Below are positions 54,938 through 63,927 of a stretch of DNA of 64,000 nt, one piece after another. Location of the stretch: contig NZ_WTWY01000007.1 of the NCBI RefSeq assembly GCF_009870825.1, positions 62,001-126,000 on the forward strand, given 5' to 3'. The stretch comes from Paenibacillus sp. USDA918EY. GTDB lineage: Bacteria > Bacillota > Bacilli > Paenibacillales > Paenibacillaceae. A program made the position numbers and the translations under genes. Each line of letters begins with the position of its first letter. Position 1 is the stretch's first letter. The notes under the pieces were generated by a model. The model saw only the letters and a list, made by a program, of their open reading frames with translations. It had not been told where the DNA came from and did no database searches.

Positions 54938-56572
54938 TTATTTGCCGAAGGAAGACAGGAATTTCACGCGGTCTCCCATCGGAGGGGTGTTATTGTCCAC
55001 CAAAGCGACCTCAAGAACGGCAGGTCCGCCTGCATTCAGCAAGCCGCTCAGCGCTTCTTCATTCAGGTCGCCAAGGTCTTCCACGCGGTAGCTTGGAATA
55101 TCCATCGCCGCCGCCATCGCCGCAATGCTGATTTCTTTTTGAGCAAAGGAAGCATGCGACCGTTTATACTGCAGCTCGTGTCCGTGGTACACCATGCCCA
55201 GCCGCGCGTTGTTCATGACGACGAACAAGATCGGCAGGCGGTATTCCTTGGCGGTCAAAATTTCCATGCCATGCATGAAGAAGCAGCCGTCTCCCGTAAT
55301 GCACACAACCGGACGGTCCGGATCGGCGAACTTCGAACCGATGGCGGAGCCGATGCCGCTGCCCATCGCGCCGAAATGAACGTTGATGTCGAACGTGTTG
55401 TAATCCAGGACGTTCATATAATGGATCACATAGGACATGAACTCGCCGATATCGACGGTGTAACGCGTATCCGCAGGCAGATGCTTTTGCAGGCTTTTCA
55501 GCACGTTTTGCGTGTTGTATTCTTCCGTCGCGACATATCCTTGCGGCTTCTCCAGCGCTTTAACGTCTGTTTTCGGCAATCCAAGCGCCCTAAGTTCTTC
55601 GAGCAGGAACGTCAGGCTCAGGTTGATATCGCCCAGAACCGGGATGTCGATTTCGTACTTGCGGCCGAATACCGTCTCGTCAAAGTCCATCTGCACGCAG
55701 AAACGGTTTTTCGTGAGGTTCATATTCCAGTTGTTTGTTGCCGTTTCGCCCAAGCTGGAGCCGAGAATCAGCAGTGCTTGTCCGTCGCCTTCGTTGACGA
55801 GCGCCGACGTGCTTTCGTGTCCGGCAAAACCGAATACGCCGGAGAGAAGCGGATATTCTTCGGGAATCAGCCCTTTCGCCTGCGGCGTCGTCAGGATCGG
55901 CCAGTTCAGCAGCTCCGCCAGCTCAAGCACTTGATCCACCGAATTGCGGACGCCTTGTCCGATGAAAATATATCCGCTCTTCCGCTTTGCGAGCTCTTCC
56001 GCCGCCTTTTTGACGGTGTCCAACTCCGGCACGATCGGCGTTCTTTTCGGCGGCCCGGGAATGGTGACCTGCACTTCCCCTTGCTGCACGTCGATCGGCA
56101 TCGCCACATGGACCGGGCCGGGCACGCCGGAAATCGCGATCTCGACCGCTTTAACCACTTCGGCAAGCAGATCCTTGGACTCGCGCACCGTGACGCTGTA
56201 TTTGGTTACGGAACGGTATACCGGCTCGGCATCCAGCTCTTGCGAAGCGTTAAGTCCAACGGTATTGACCGGAACCGCGCCCGTCAGAAACAACACCGGG
56301 AGATGTTCGCGCATCGCGTTGGCCGCGCCGGTCACGAGATTGGTCCCGCCAGGCCCGCTGCAGCCGATGACGACGCTGAGTTGGTTGGCATATTTTGCGT
56401 AAGCCGCCCCCATGTACGATGCGGCTCCTTCATGTTTGGTAACGATCGGTGTAATTTCAGGCATCTCCACCAGCTGGTCGAACAAAACGTTGACCGAACC
56501 TGCCGGAATGCCGAAAATATGCCTTACACCAAGTCCTTTCAAGTACTCTAAAACTGCGCGTGCTGCTTTCAT
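54938..56572 (-). CDS. Thiamine-diphosphate enzyme, acetolactate synthase/pyruvate oxidase-like
   Basis: A 544-residue ThDP-dependent enzyme. The N-terminal domain has GVRHIFGIPAGSVNVLFDQL (about 15-34) and the catalytic-Glu region IVTKHEGAASYMGAAYAK (about 43-60); SGPGGTNLVTGAANAMREHLPVLFLTGAVP follows. The ThDP/Mg motif is GDGCFFMHGMEILTAKEYRLPILFVVMNN (about 428-456), starting GDG and ending NN. The substrate is likely pyruvate or another 2-oxo acid; acetolactate synthase-like is the best generic name. No regulatory subunit or ilv/als gene is adjacent. TAGGAGG precedes the ATG. It follows the GGDEF-EAL gene by 66 bp in the same direction. Confidence 0.88.
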   Translation of the reverse strand: MKAARAVLEYLKGLGVRHIFGIPAGSVNVLFDQLVEMPEITPIVTKHEGAASYMGAAYAKYANQLSVVIGCSGPGGTNLVTGAANAMREHLPVLFLTGAVPVNTVGLNASQELDAEPVYRSVTKYSVTVRESKDLLAEVVKAVEIAISGVPGPVHVAMPIDVQQGEVQVTIPGPPKRTPIVPELDTVKKAAEELAKRKSGYIFIGQGVRNSVDQVLELAELLNWPILTTPQAKGLIPEEYPLLSGVFGFAGHESTSALVNEGDGQALLILGSSLGETATNNWNMNLTKNRFCVQMDFDETVFGRKYEIDIPVLGDINLSLTFLLEELRALGLPKTDVKALEKPQGYVATEEYNTQNVLKSLQKHLPADTRYTVDIGEFMSYVIHYMNVLDYNTFDINVHFGAMGSGIGSAIGSKFADPDRPVVCITGDGCFFMHGMEILTAKEYRLPILFVVMNNARLGMVYHGHELQYKRSHASFAQKEISIAAMAAAMDIPSYRVEDLGDLNEEALSGLLNAGGPAVLEVALVDNNTPPMGDRVKFLSSFGK

Positions 56573-56638
56573 ATGAAAAACCTCCTAAAAAATTCTATTT
56601 ATCTATGATGTATTGGAGTGAACCGGGCCCGCCGGGAC

Positions 56639-59434
56639 TTAGTTCACTCCGCAGGATAGGTATAGTTCGGCAATGTCCTCCGCCTTCATCGGGCGGCTGA
56701 AATAATAACCCTGCATCAAGTAGCAGCTGCGGGCGGCCAAAAATTCGGCCTGCTCCTTCGTCTCCACCCCTTCGGCGATGACGTTCAGATTCAAATTTTG
56801 GGCCAGCGTAATAATGGTGTTCGTAATGGCCGCATTATCGTCGTCTTTGATGATGTCCTGCACGAAGGATTTGTCGATTTTGAGCGTGCTGATCGGAAAG
56901 TTTTTAAGATATCCCAGAGAGGAGTAACCTGTCCCGAAATCGTCGATGGCGATGCTGATGCCGAGGCCTTTAAGCTGCTCCATCGTTCTGAGCGTAACGT
57001 CGGTGTTTTTGATGATCTGGTTTTCGGTAACCTCCAGATGGAGAAATTCGGGCGAAAGGTCCGTTCTTTTCAAAATGTTTTTGACCGTGTTGAACAAATT
57101 GTTCTGTTCGAATTGCCTGACCGACAGTTTGACGGATACGCTGATCTGCGGAAACCCTTTTTTATGCCATTCTTTGATCTGCATGCACGCGTTCCGCAGC
57201 ACCCATTCCCCGATGGGGACGATCAGGCCCGTCTCTTCGGCGATCGGAATGAACTCGTCCGGCGGCACCATGCCCTCGGTCGGATGATTCCAGCGAAGCA
57301 AAGCTTCCACACCGACGATGGCATTCGTTTCGTAGTTGATTTGCGGCTGGTAGTAGAGAATGAGTTCTTCCTGATCCAGCGCTTTATATAAGGCGTTTTC
57401 AAATTTGACGATTTCGAACGTTCGCGTATCCATGCCCGTGCTGAAAAAATGGTAGCTGTTCCCCGATATCTCCTTCGATTTGTACATCGCCGTATCCGCG
57501 TTTTTGATCAGCGTCTCGCTGGTATCGCCGTGGTCCGGGAACAAGCTGATGCCGATGCTCGTTTTGATGTATACTTCGTTGTCTTTGATGTAAAACGGCT
57601 CCGCAAAGGAAGCGATGACCTGGTTGACGACTTTCAGGATCTCTTTTTTGCTGTTGATATTCGGCAGGAAAATCGTAAATTCGTCCCCGCCTTGGCGCGA
57701 AACGGTGGCGCTTTTCGGAATGGAGTCGACGAGGCGTTTGGCAACGTCGCGCAGAAGCAGATCCCCGTAGGTATGCCCCAGCGTGTCGTTGATAAACTTG
57801 AAACGGTCCAGATCCAAATACAGGAGCGCTACTTTTCCCCCATTCATTTGAGCATATTTAATGCCCTGATTGAGCCTGTCCTTGAGCAATACCCGGTTGG
57901 GCAGGTCCGTGACGCTGTCGAAATAAGCGTGGTATTTGATTTCCTCCTCCATCTGCTTCCGCTGCGTAATGTCTTTGAACGTCACGACGTCGCCGACGAT
58001 TTTTTCCCCTTCCTTGATGGAAGAAATGACGTATTCGACGGGGAAGCTGGTGTTATCCTTGCGGTAAAAGACGTCATCCGTATGGCATTTATCCCATTTG
58101 CGGCCGCCGTAGCCGTCCTCGTCTTCCTTTTCGTAATCCTTGCCGTAAAAAATGACCCCGGCAGGCCGGCCGATCAGCTCTTTGGTTCCGTAGCCGAGCA
58201 TCGCCTCGCCGGCAGGGTTGCAGAAGGTAATGTTGCCTTGAAGATCAAGGCCGAATATTCCTTCTCCCGCCGAGTTGAGGATCAGTTCCTTTTCCCGGCT
58301 CAGCTGCTGCAGCTCGGCAACAACCCTTTCGAGCTCCCTGTTCTTGAACGTGATCTCCGAGGTCCTTTCCTCGATGATCACCTCCTGCTTTTCCATGTAA
58401 AGCAAATTCGACAACGTCGAGGCGGTGGCTTCCACGATCGACTGGCACAGCTGGATGGTGGCTTCGGAATAGATCATCATTTTTTCGCCGAGATTGACCA
58501 CCGCGATCACGCCCAGCACTTCGCCCATCGATACAAGCGGGAACATGTACATCCCTTTGATTCCGAAATCGCGGCAAGCCTCGTGGTTCGGCCTGCCGTC
58601 CTTGGAAACGTCGGGGATGATGATCGCTTTTTTCGTGCGGATCACCTCGTGGAAAACGCGATCATTTTCCGGGTCGATTTTGACCCTCTGATGCGTGCGC
58701 ATCCAGTCTTCTTCAGACCAGTCGCTGTCCTTGCTCAGCTTGGCGGGTTTGATTCTTTTACCGGCGAGCGGGTCCAGCAAATGGGCCCCGATGTTGTAGT
58801 TGTTCAACACTTTGGCGATATAATAAAAGCAAGTGTCCAGTCCCTGCTGCATGGTCGAGCACATCGACAGGTTGCGCGTCACGTCGAGCAGGAGCTGCTT
58901 TTCGGCGATCAGGTTTTCCTTATGCGTCAAGTTGTTGGCGTTGCGGATGGCGACGGCCGCCATATTGACGTACGCCTCCACCGTCTGGATCTCCGATTCC
59001 GTCAAATTCATCGGAATGCCGTAATCGAACAGAAAGACGAGCCCAAACAGCTCTTGTTCATACGAGATGGGAAGAACGAGCAGCGATTTGATCTCGAAGC
59101 CTTCGATCGCCCAGGTGTCGGGACGTTTATCTAGCGATGTGTTCGGAATGTAGATCGTTTTTTGCGTTTCGATCACTTCTTTGGCGAGCAGATCGCGGTT
59201 GGTATCGATGATGTGCATATCCAGCGTCATTCCATTGATGGTCTCAGGTTTGCCGACATACCCCCTGAAAGTCCCATCGCCTTGCGGCAAATAAATTCCG
59301 ACGGAATCGCATTGAACGATTTCCTCCGAAATGGCTGTCGTGACATGCTGCAATACCTCTCGCAATTCCAGCTTGGTGTTGATCAGTTTCGTAATGTTCG
59401 CGAGCCGGGAATACCTCGTTTGCTCCTTAACCAT
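56639..59434 (-). CDS. GAF-GAF-PAS-GGDEF-EAL protein (cyclic di-GMP turnover or sensing)
   Basis: A 931-residue soluble signalling protein: two GAF domains (about 15-165 and 185-345), a short helical linker, PAS (about 380-500), GGDEF (about 510-675) and EAL (about 690-925). The GGDEF motif is intact (SRQGGDEFTIFL, near 582), so diguanylate cyclase activity is plausible; the RxxD inhibitory site is replaced by PKSA. In the EAL domain EAL (near 710), TEN, DDFGTGYSS, LKIDKSFV, AEGVE and MQGYYFSRP are present, but the metal-binding Asn of the usual NLSxRQ is Lys (VKLSVRQF, residue 769), so phosphodiesterase activity is in doubt. The ATG at 59432-59434 has AAGGAGA nine nt upstream. Confidence 0.95.
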   Translation of the reverse strand: MVKEQTRYSRLANITKLINTKLELREVLQHVTTAISEEIVQCDSVGIYLPQGDGTFRGYVGKPETINGMTLDMHIIDTNRDLLAKEVIETQKTIYIPNTSLDKRPDTWAIEGFEIKSLLVLPISYEQELFGLVFLFDYGIPMNLTESEIQTVEAYVNMAAVAIRNANNLTHKENLIAEKQLLLDVTRNLSMCSTMQQGLDTCFYYIAKVLNNYNIGAHLLDPLAGKRIKPAKLSKDSDWSEEDWMRTHQRVKIDPENDRVFHEVIRTKKAIIIPDVSKDGRPNHEACRDFGIKGMYMFPLVSMGEVLGVIAVVNLGEKMMIYSEATIQLCQSIVEATASTLSNLLYMEKQEVIIEERTSEITFKNRELERVVAELQQLSREKELILNSAGEGIFGLDLQGNITFCNPAGEAMLGYGTKELIGRPAGVIFYGKDYEKEDEDGYGGRKWDKCHTDDVFYRKDNTSFPVEYVISSIKEGEKIVGDVVTFKDITQRKQMEEEIKYHAYFDSVTDLPNRVLLKDRLNQGIKYAQMNGGKVALLYLDLDRFKFINDTLGHTYGDLLLRDVAKRLVDSIPKSATVSRQGGDEFTIFLPNINSKKEILKVVNQVIASFAEPFYIKDNEVYIKTSIGISLFPDHGDTSETLIKNADTAMYKSKEISGNSYHFFSTGMDTRTFEIVKFENALYKALDQEELILYYQPQINYETNAIVGVEALLRWNHPTEGMVPPDEFIPIAEETGLIVPIGEWVLRNACMQIKEWHKKGFPQISVSVKLSVRQFEQNNLFNTVKNILKRTDLSPEFLHLEVTENQIIKNTDVTLRTMEQLKGLGISIAIDDFGTGYSSLGYLKNFPISTLKIDKSFVQDIIKDDDNAAITNTIITLAQNLNLNVIAEGVETKEQAEFLAARSCYLMQGYYFSRPMKAEDIAELYLSCGVN

Positions 59435-59846
59435 CACACGCTCTCTCCTTGTCATCTTCGTTTGACATCGATGTATGGTGCTAAATATGAACTATTCATG
59501 TTATATAGGCGTATGATCTCTCTACCCTAGACTTCCGTCTTACATGAAGTGATAATATAAGGTCCTATTTTCCTTATTTTAACTCAGAACCGCATCCTTT
59601 TTATATATCGAATGCTAAAAAAATTAGTAATAATTAGTTGTTTTTCCCGCAATACACAAAATCGAGCCGCTAAAAAACGAAATGTGTCGCGGATGAGCGA
59701 TTTTTTGGATGATAGAACGCATTGGTTTTCATATATAAGAAGAGATGGCCGAGAAAGGGGATGGCCAGGAATGGTTTGCAGGATGGACGGTCAAACGCTA
59801 AAAAAGCCCCCTTGTGCGAGACAAAAGGACTTTTGATCCGATCAAG
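59435..59846. other. 412-bp gene-free interval
   Basis: Upstream region of the GGDEF-EAL gene with AT-rich stretches (TATATA near 59500) and, at the right end, the terminator of the reductase gene. No convincing ORF; the plus-strand 74-codon frame at 59612-59836 lacks a ribosome site. Confidence 0.6.
59800..59834 (-). terminator. Terminator of the ferredoxin/flavodoxin reductase gene
   Basis: AAAAG...CCTT pairs with AAGG-a-CTTTT; on the minus strand TTTTTT follows. The stem has bulges. Confidence 0.65.
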
Positions 59847-60896
59847 TTACCCCATCATTTTTTTTACGAGTTCTTTATTGCGGCCCTTGAAAGCTTCGTT
59901 ATGCGAGGAGACCATGGCGATGGCATCGGCATCGGGCTGGATAAACCGCTTCGCCTTATTGACGGCGTTCGCCGCGTCCTGAAAGGCCCCTGCGATCAGA
60001 TGAAGTTTGCCTTCATGCGTCAGGATGTCGCCGGCAGCATAAAGGCCCGGAACGGAGGATTCGCTGCCCGGCGTGCCTGCTATGTAATCCCCGCCCGCGA
60101 TATCGATCTTCAAGTCGCTGTTTTGCAGCAAACTCGTGTCGCGTTCATAGCCATGATTGATGATCACGTCGTCCACGTACAGCTCCATGACTTCCCCGGT
60201 CTGCAGATGGGTCAGCTCGACGCGTTCGATCACCTCATGGTCGGCCCGGGCATGCAGCTTCGTAATCGTCCGATGGAACAAACATTCCACCGAACTGTTC
60301 AGCAGCTGGGTGGCAGTCGCCTCATGGCCGCCGAATGCATCCTTGCGGTAAGTAACGTATACTTTTTTCGCCAGCGGCTCAAGCTCGTTCGCCCAATCGA
60401 TGGCGGTATTGCCTCCGCCGGAAATAATCACCGTCTTATCCTTAAACCGCTTCAGGGACTTGACCGTATAATGCAGATTTTCCACCTCGAACCGGCTTGC
60501 TCCTTCGATGTCCAGCTTCTGCGGATTCAAAATGCCGCTGCCGACGGCAACGATGACCGTTTTGGACAAATGGACGCGCCCCGAGCTGCCGTGGAGTTCG
60601 AAAATTCCGTCTTCCCGCCGCGTAATGGATTCAACCTTTTCGTTCAGCACGACCTCCGGATTAAACGTCAACCCCTGCTGCACCAGCTGCTCGATCAGCC
60701 GGGCTCCCGGAATCGGCGTCAAGCCGCCGACGTCCCAGATCATTTTTTCCGGGTAGACATGGATTTTGCCGCCCAGCTCAGGCTGAAACTCGATGATTTT
60801 CGTCTTCATTTCCCTCAGGCCGCTGTAAAAAGCGGAGTAAAGACCGGCCGGCCCCCCGCCGATGACCGTCATATCGAAAATGTCTTCCTGCACCAT
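59847..60896 (-). CDS. Ferredoxin/flavodoxin-NADP reductase, YumC/YcgT type
   Basis: A 349-residue thioredoxin-reductase-like flavoprotein of the Bacillus YumC/YcgT FNR group. It has the FAD motif MTVIGGGPAGLYSAFYSGL (about 9-27), the NADPH motif VIISGGGNTAIDWANEL (about 156-172), and the C-terminal FAD stretch YAAGDILTHEGKLHLIAGAFQDAANAVNKA. The CxxC redox pair of true thioredoxin reductases is absent, as expected for FNR. It transfers electrons from NADPH to ferredoxin or flavodoxin. It is divergent from a siderophore ABC operon and a Fur box overlaps its promoter, so a role in freeing iron from imported siderophores is likely. Confidence 0.92.
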   Translation of the reverse strand: MVQEDIFDMTVIGGGPAGLYSAFYSGLREMKTKIIEFQPELGGKIHVYPEKMIWDVGGLTPIPGARLIEQLVQQGLTFNPEVVLNEKVESITRREDGIFELHGSSGRVHLSKTVIVAVGSGILNPQKLDIEGASRFEVENLHYTVKSLKRFKDKTVIISGGGNTAIDWANELEPLAKKVYVTYRKDAFGGHEATATQLLNSSVECLFHRTITKLHARADHEVIERVELTHLQTGEVMELYVDDVIINHGYERDTSLLQNSDLKIDIAGGDYIAGTPGSESSVPGLYAAGDILTHEGKLHLIAGAFQDAANAVNKAKRFIQPDADAIAMVSSHNEAFKGRNKELVKKMMG

Positions 60897-60918
60897 ATCC
60901 GCTCGCTCCTCAAAAATT

Positions 60919-60947
60919 TATATAGTCACCGCAATTACTATTGATAA
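60919..60947 (-). promoter_or_regulatory. Promoter of the FNR-type reductase gene
   Basis: On the minus strand TTATCA, 17 bp, TATATA. The -35 box is weak and lies in the Fur box. Confidence 0.5.
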
Positions 60948-60956
60948 CAATTCTCA
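60942..60956. promoter_or_regulatory. Fur box 1
   Basis: TGATAACaATTCTCA matches the Bacillus 7-1-7 consensus TGATAATnATTATCA at 12 of 14 positions and is followed by a further TCTCATT half-site. It overlaps the reductase promoter. Confidence 0.85.
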
Positions 60957-61003
60957 TTCTCATTAAAAATATACATTTGTTTTTCTTCTTTTTCAAGATT
61001 CTA

Positions 61004-61032
61004 TTGACATCTTCCCGAAATCAACTTATTCT
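61004..61032 (+). promoter_or_regulatory. Promoter of the siderophore ABC operon
   Basis: TTGACA, 17 bp, TATTCT; Fur box 2 starts 12 bp downstream of the -10 box. Confidence 0.75.
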
Positions 61033-61044
61033 TTAAAACGATAT

Positions 61045-61059
61045 TGAGAATCATTATCA
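61045..61059. promoter_or_regulatory. Fur box 2
   Basis: TGAGAATcATTATCA matches the 7-1-7 consensus at 13 of 14 positions and lies just past the predicted start site of the ABC operon. Confidence 0.92.
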
Positions 61060-61153
61060 GTTGTTGTCCAAGAACATTTCCGCCGCATCGGCGTGCGGTT
61101 CGGCAGACATAACGCGATTTCCAAAAATATAATCCATCTAAGGGGGGCAAGTC

Positions 61154-61942
61154 ATGGTTCGGCTGTACACAACGGAACTGAACATCGGTTACGGCGAACG
61201 TTCCATTGTCAAAAATCTCAGCGTGAACATACCCGACAAAAAGATTACCGCCATCATCGGTTCCAACGGCTGCGGCAAATCCACGCTGCTGAAGGCGATC
61301 ACCCGGATCATCCCGCATCAGGGCGGAGCGGTCGTGCTCGACGGCGAGGATATCGCCAAAGAAAACACGAAGCTGCTGGCCAAAAAAATGGCGATTCTGC
61401 CGCAGACGCCCGAAAGCGCTGCCGGGCTTACGGTCGGCGAGTTGGTATCATACGGCCGTTTTCCGTATCAAAAAGGATTCGGACGCCTGACGACGCGCGA
61501 CTATGAGGTCATCGATTGGGCGCTTGAAGAAACGGGCACCAAAGATTTCAAGTTCCGGGCGGTGGATACGCTCTCCGGCGGACAACGCCAGCGGGTATGG
61601 ATTGCGATGGCGCTTGCCCAGGAAACCGACATTATTTTCCTCGACGAGCCGACTACATACCTCGATATGGCGCATCAGCTGGAAGTGCTCGAGCTTTTGC
61701 AGAAGCTCAATGTTGAGCAGCAGCGCACCATCGTGATGGTCCTGCATGACATCAATCAGGCGGCGCGTTTTGCCGACCATCTCATCGCGTTGAAGGACGG
61801 GGAAGTCGTAAAAACCGGCAGCGGCGAGGAAGTCATCTGCCCCGAAGTGCTGAAGCAGGTCTATTCCATCGATGCGGCCATCGGACGCGATCCCCGGACC
61901 GACAAGCCGATGTGCATTACCTATGATTTGATCAAAGCCTAG
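61154..61942 (+). CDS. Iron-siderophore ABC transporter ATP-binding protein
   Basis: A 262-residue FepC/YusV-type ATPase. Walker A GSNGCGKSTLLKAI (about 37-50), Q-loop ILPQTPESA, signature LSGGQRQRVWIAMALAQ (about 141-157), Walker B IIFLDEPTTYLDMAHQLEVL and the switch histidine in VMVLHDINQAARF are all intact. AAGGGGGGCAAGTC precedes the ATG. It is the first gene of an operon with a binding lipoprotein and two FecCD permeases, controlled by Fur. Its place ahead of the other components is common for shared ATPases such as YusV. Confidence 0.95.
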   Translation: MVRLYTTELNIGYGERSIVKNLSVNIPDKKITAIIGSNGCGKSTLLKAITRIIPHQGGAVVLDGEDIAKENTKLLAKKMAILPQTPESAAGLTVGELVSYGRFPYQKGFGRLTTRDYEVIDWALEETGTKDFKFRAVDTLSGGQRQRVWIAMALAQETDIIFLDEPTTYLDMAHQLEVLELLQKLNVEQQRTIVMVLHDINQAARFADHLIALKDGEVVKTGSGEEVICPEVLKQVYSIDAAIGRDPRTDKPMCITYDLIKA

Positions 61943-61980
61943 CGGATTTCAATATATTTTTAAAAAGGAGCGTCATCCCA

Positions 61981-62913
61981 ATGAAAAAAGCATTCTTGCC
62001 ACTTTTGTTTTGCCTTATTCTCGTGTTAAGCGCCTGCAGCAGCAAAACCGGAGCCGACGGAAAAGTCGAAGGCAACGCGGCCGCGAAAGAAGCCGACTCC
62101 GAAACGATCACCTATCAATCCGAAAACGGCCCCGTCGAGGTGCCGGCCCATCCGAAGCGTGTCGTGGTTCTGTCCTCCTTCGCCGGCAACGTCCTGTCTC
62201 TGGGCGTCAACCTGGTCGGCGTCGACTCCTGGTCGAAAATGAACCCGAACTTCGAAAACAAGCTGAAAGACGCCCAGGAGGTTTCGGATGAAAATTTGGA
62301 AAAAATCATCGAACTGAATCCCGACCTGATTATCGGACTGTCCAACATCAAAAACATCGATAAGCTGAAGCAAATCGCGCCGACGGTCACGTTTACGTAC
62401 GGGAAAGTCGATTATTTGACGCAGCACCTGGAAATCGGCAAGCTGCTGAACAAGGAAAAAGAAGCTCAAGCATGGGTGGATGATTTCAAAAAACGCGCCG
62501 ACGAAGCCGGCAAAGAAATCAAAGCCAAAATCGGCGACAAGGCTACCGTATCCGTCATCGAAACCTTCAACAAGCAGCTGTACGTGTATGGGGACAACTG
62601 GGGCCGCGGCACTGAAATCCTGTATCAGCAAATGAAGCTGAACATGCCTGAAAAAGTGAAGGAAACCGCATTAAAAGAGGGCTACTACGCGCTTTCTCCC
62701 GAAGTGCTGCCCGAATTCGCCGGCGACTACATCATTTTCAGCAAAGACCAGGACTCGGGCAACTCCCTCGAGGAAACGGAAACGTACAAAAATATCCCTG
62801 CCGTTAAAAACGGCCACGTCTTCGTTGCGGACGCCAAAGCGTTCTATTTCAACGATCCGATCACGCTGGACTACCAGCTCGATTTCATTACAAAACATTT
62901 TCTTGGGAAGTAG
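61981..62913 (+). CDS. Siderophore-binding lipoprotein of iron ABC transporter
   Basis: A 310-residue extracellular lipoprotein. The signal peptide ends in lipobox LSAC, with Cys19 as the lipid-bearing residue. The class III binding-protein fold follows: ENGPVEVPAHPKRVVVLSSFAGNVLSLGVNLVGVDSWSKMNPNF (about 44-86), ELNPDLIIGLSNIKNIDKLKQIAPTVTFTYGK, and the long connecting helix KEAQAWVDDFKKRADEAGKEIKAKIG. It resembles FhuD/FeuA-type proteins; the siderophore cannot be named from sequence. AAGGAGCGTCATCCC precedes the ATG. It lies 38 bp after the ATPase gene and 6 bp before the first permease. Confidence 0.94.
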   Translation: MKKAFLPLLFCLILVLSACSSKTGADGKVEGNAAAKEADSETITYQSENGPVEVPAHPKRVVVLSSFAGNVLSLGVNLVGVDSWSKMNPNFENKLKDAQEVSDENLEKIIELNPDLIIGLSNIKNIDKLKQIAPTVTFTYGKVDYLTQHLEIGKLLNKEKEAQAWVDDFKKRADEAGKEIKAKIGDKATVSVIETFNKQLYVYGDNWGRGTEILYQQMKLNMPEKVKETALKEGYYALSPEVLPEFAGDYIIFSKDQDSGNSLEETETYKNIPAVKNGHVFVADAKAFYFNDPITLDYQLDFITKHFLGK

Positions 62914-62919
62914 CGCATC

Positions 62920-63927
62920 ATGAACAAAGTGGCTGGACGTATCCCTTTCACCTATAAAATACTGACCGCGCTGCTGCTTTTGGCTGCCGTCTTCATCCTG
63001 TCGATGGTGGTCGGGGCCGCAGACATTTCGGTAAAAGATGTATGGCTCGCTTTAACAAGCAAGGAAGCCGGGGAAAAATTATCGATCATCCGCGAAATCC
63101 GGCTGCCGCGCGAAGTCGCGGCGATCTTCGTCGGAGCGGCGCTCGCCGTGGCCGGGGCGATCATGCAAGGCATGACGCGCAACCCGCTGGCCGATCCGGG
63201 CCTGCTCGGACTGACGGCCGGCGCCAATGCGGCGCTGGCGGTCACGCTGGCATTTCTGGCATCCGCCAATTACTACGGCCTGATGATCGCCTGCTTTATC
63301 GGCGCAGCCGCAGGCGCTGCGCTTGTCTTCGGGATCAGCGCCGTTAAAAGGGGCGGCTTCTCCCCGCTGCGCATCGTACTGGCCGGAGCGGCGATTTCCG
63401 CGTTTTTGAACGCCGTCGCGGACGGCGTAGGCATCACGTTCAAAAAATCCAAGGACGTATCGATGTGGACCTCCGGCGGCCTGATCGGCGCAAACTGGAG
63501 CCAGCTTCAGACCATCGTGCCCTTCATCGTCCTCGGCATCGTCGTTGCGCTGCTGCTGTCCAAGCAGCTGACGATCCTCAGCCTCAGCGAAGAGGTGGCC
63601 GTCGGGCTCGGCCAAAAGACCGCGCGGATCAAAGCGATTCTGTTCGTCGTGACGGTGCTTCTCGCGGGCGCGTCGGTCGCTCTCGTCGGCAGCCTGACCT
63701 TCCTTGGGCTGATGATTCCGCATATCGTGCGGGCCATCGTCGGCACCGATTACCGTTTTATAATACCGATGTCGGCCGCCCTGGGAGCCGCCTTCATGAT
63801 AATCGCCGATACACTCGCGCGAACGATCAGCGCTCCATACGAGGCTCCCGTCGTCGCCATCGTGGCGGTGCTCGGCCTGCCCTTCTTCCTGGTCATTGCG
63901 CGTAAAGGAGGGCGGGCAAACTTATGA
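62920..63927 (+). CDS. FecCD-family siderophore permease, first subunit
   Basis: A 335-residue membrane protein with about nine to ten segments of the FecCD/BtuC family: IREIRLPREVAAIFVGAALAVAGAIMQGMTRNPLADPGLLGLTAGANAAL (about 58-107) is the hallmark, and LVGSLTFLGLMIPHIVRAIVGTDYRFIIPMSAALGA (about 252-287) contains the loop that contacts the ATPase. Its ATG lies 6 bp past the lipoprotein stop, with GGGAAG upstream, and its own stop overlaps the next permease start (ATGA). Confidence 0.95.
   Translation: MNKVAGRIPFTYKILTALLLLAAVFILSMVVGAADISVKDVWLALTSKEAGEKLSIIREIRLPREVAAIFVGAALAVAGAIMQGMTRNPLADPGLLGLTAGANAALAVTLAFLASANYYGLMIACFIGAAAGAALVFGISAVKRGGFSPLRIVLAGAAISAFLNAVADGVGITFKKSKDVSMWTSGGLIGANWSQLQTIVPFIVLGIVVALLLSKQLTILSLSEEVAVGLGQKTARIKAILFVVTVLLAGASVALVGSLTFLGLMIPHIVRAIVGTDYRFIIPMSAALGAAFMIIADTLARTISAPYEAPVVAIVAVLGLPFFLVIARKGGRANL

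Noticed and set aside
54929..56551. 540-codon plus-strand frame opposite the ThDP enzyme
   Set aside because: Antisense shadow of a gene with a complete ThDP motif set.
57449..59134. 561-codon plus-strand frame opposite the GGDEF-EAL gene
   Set aside because: Antisense shadow; the minus-strand domains are intact.
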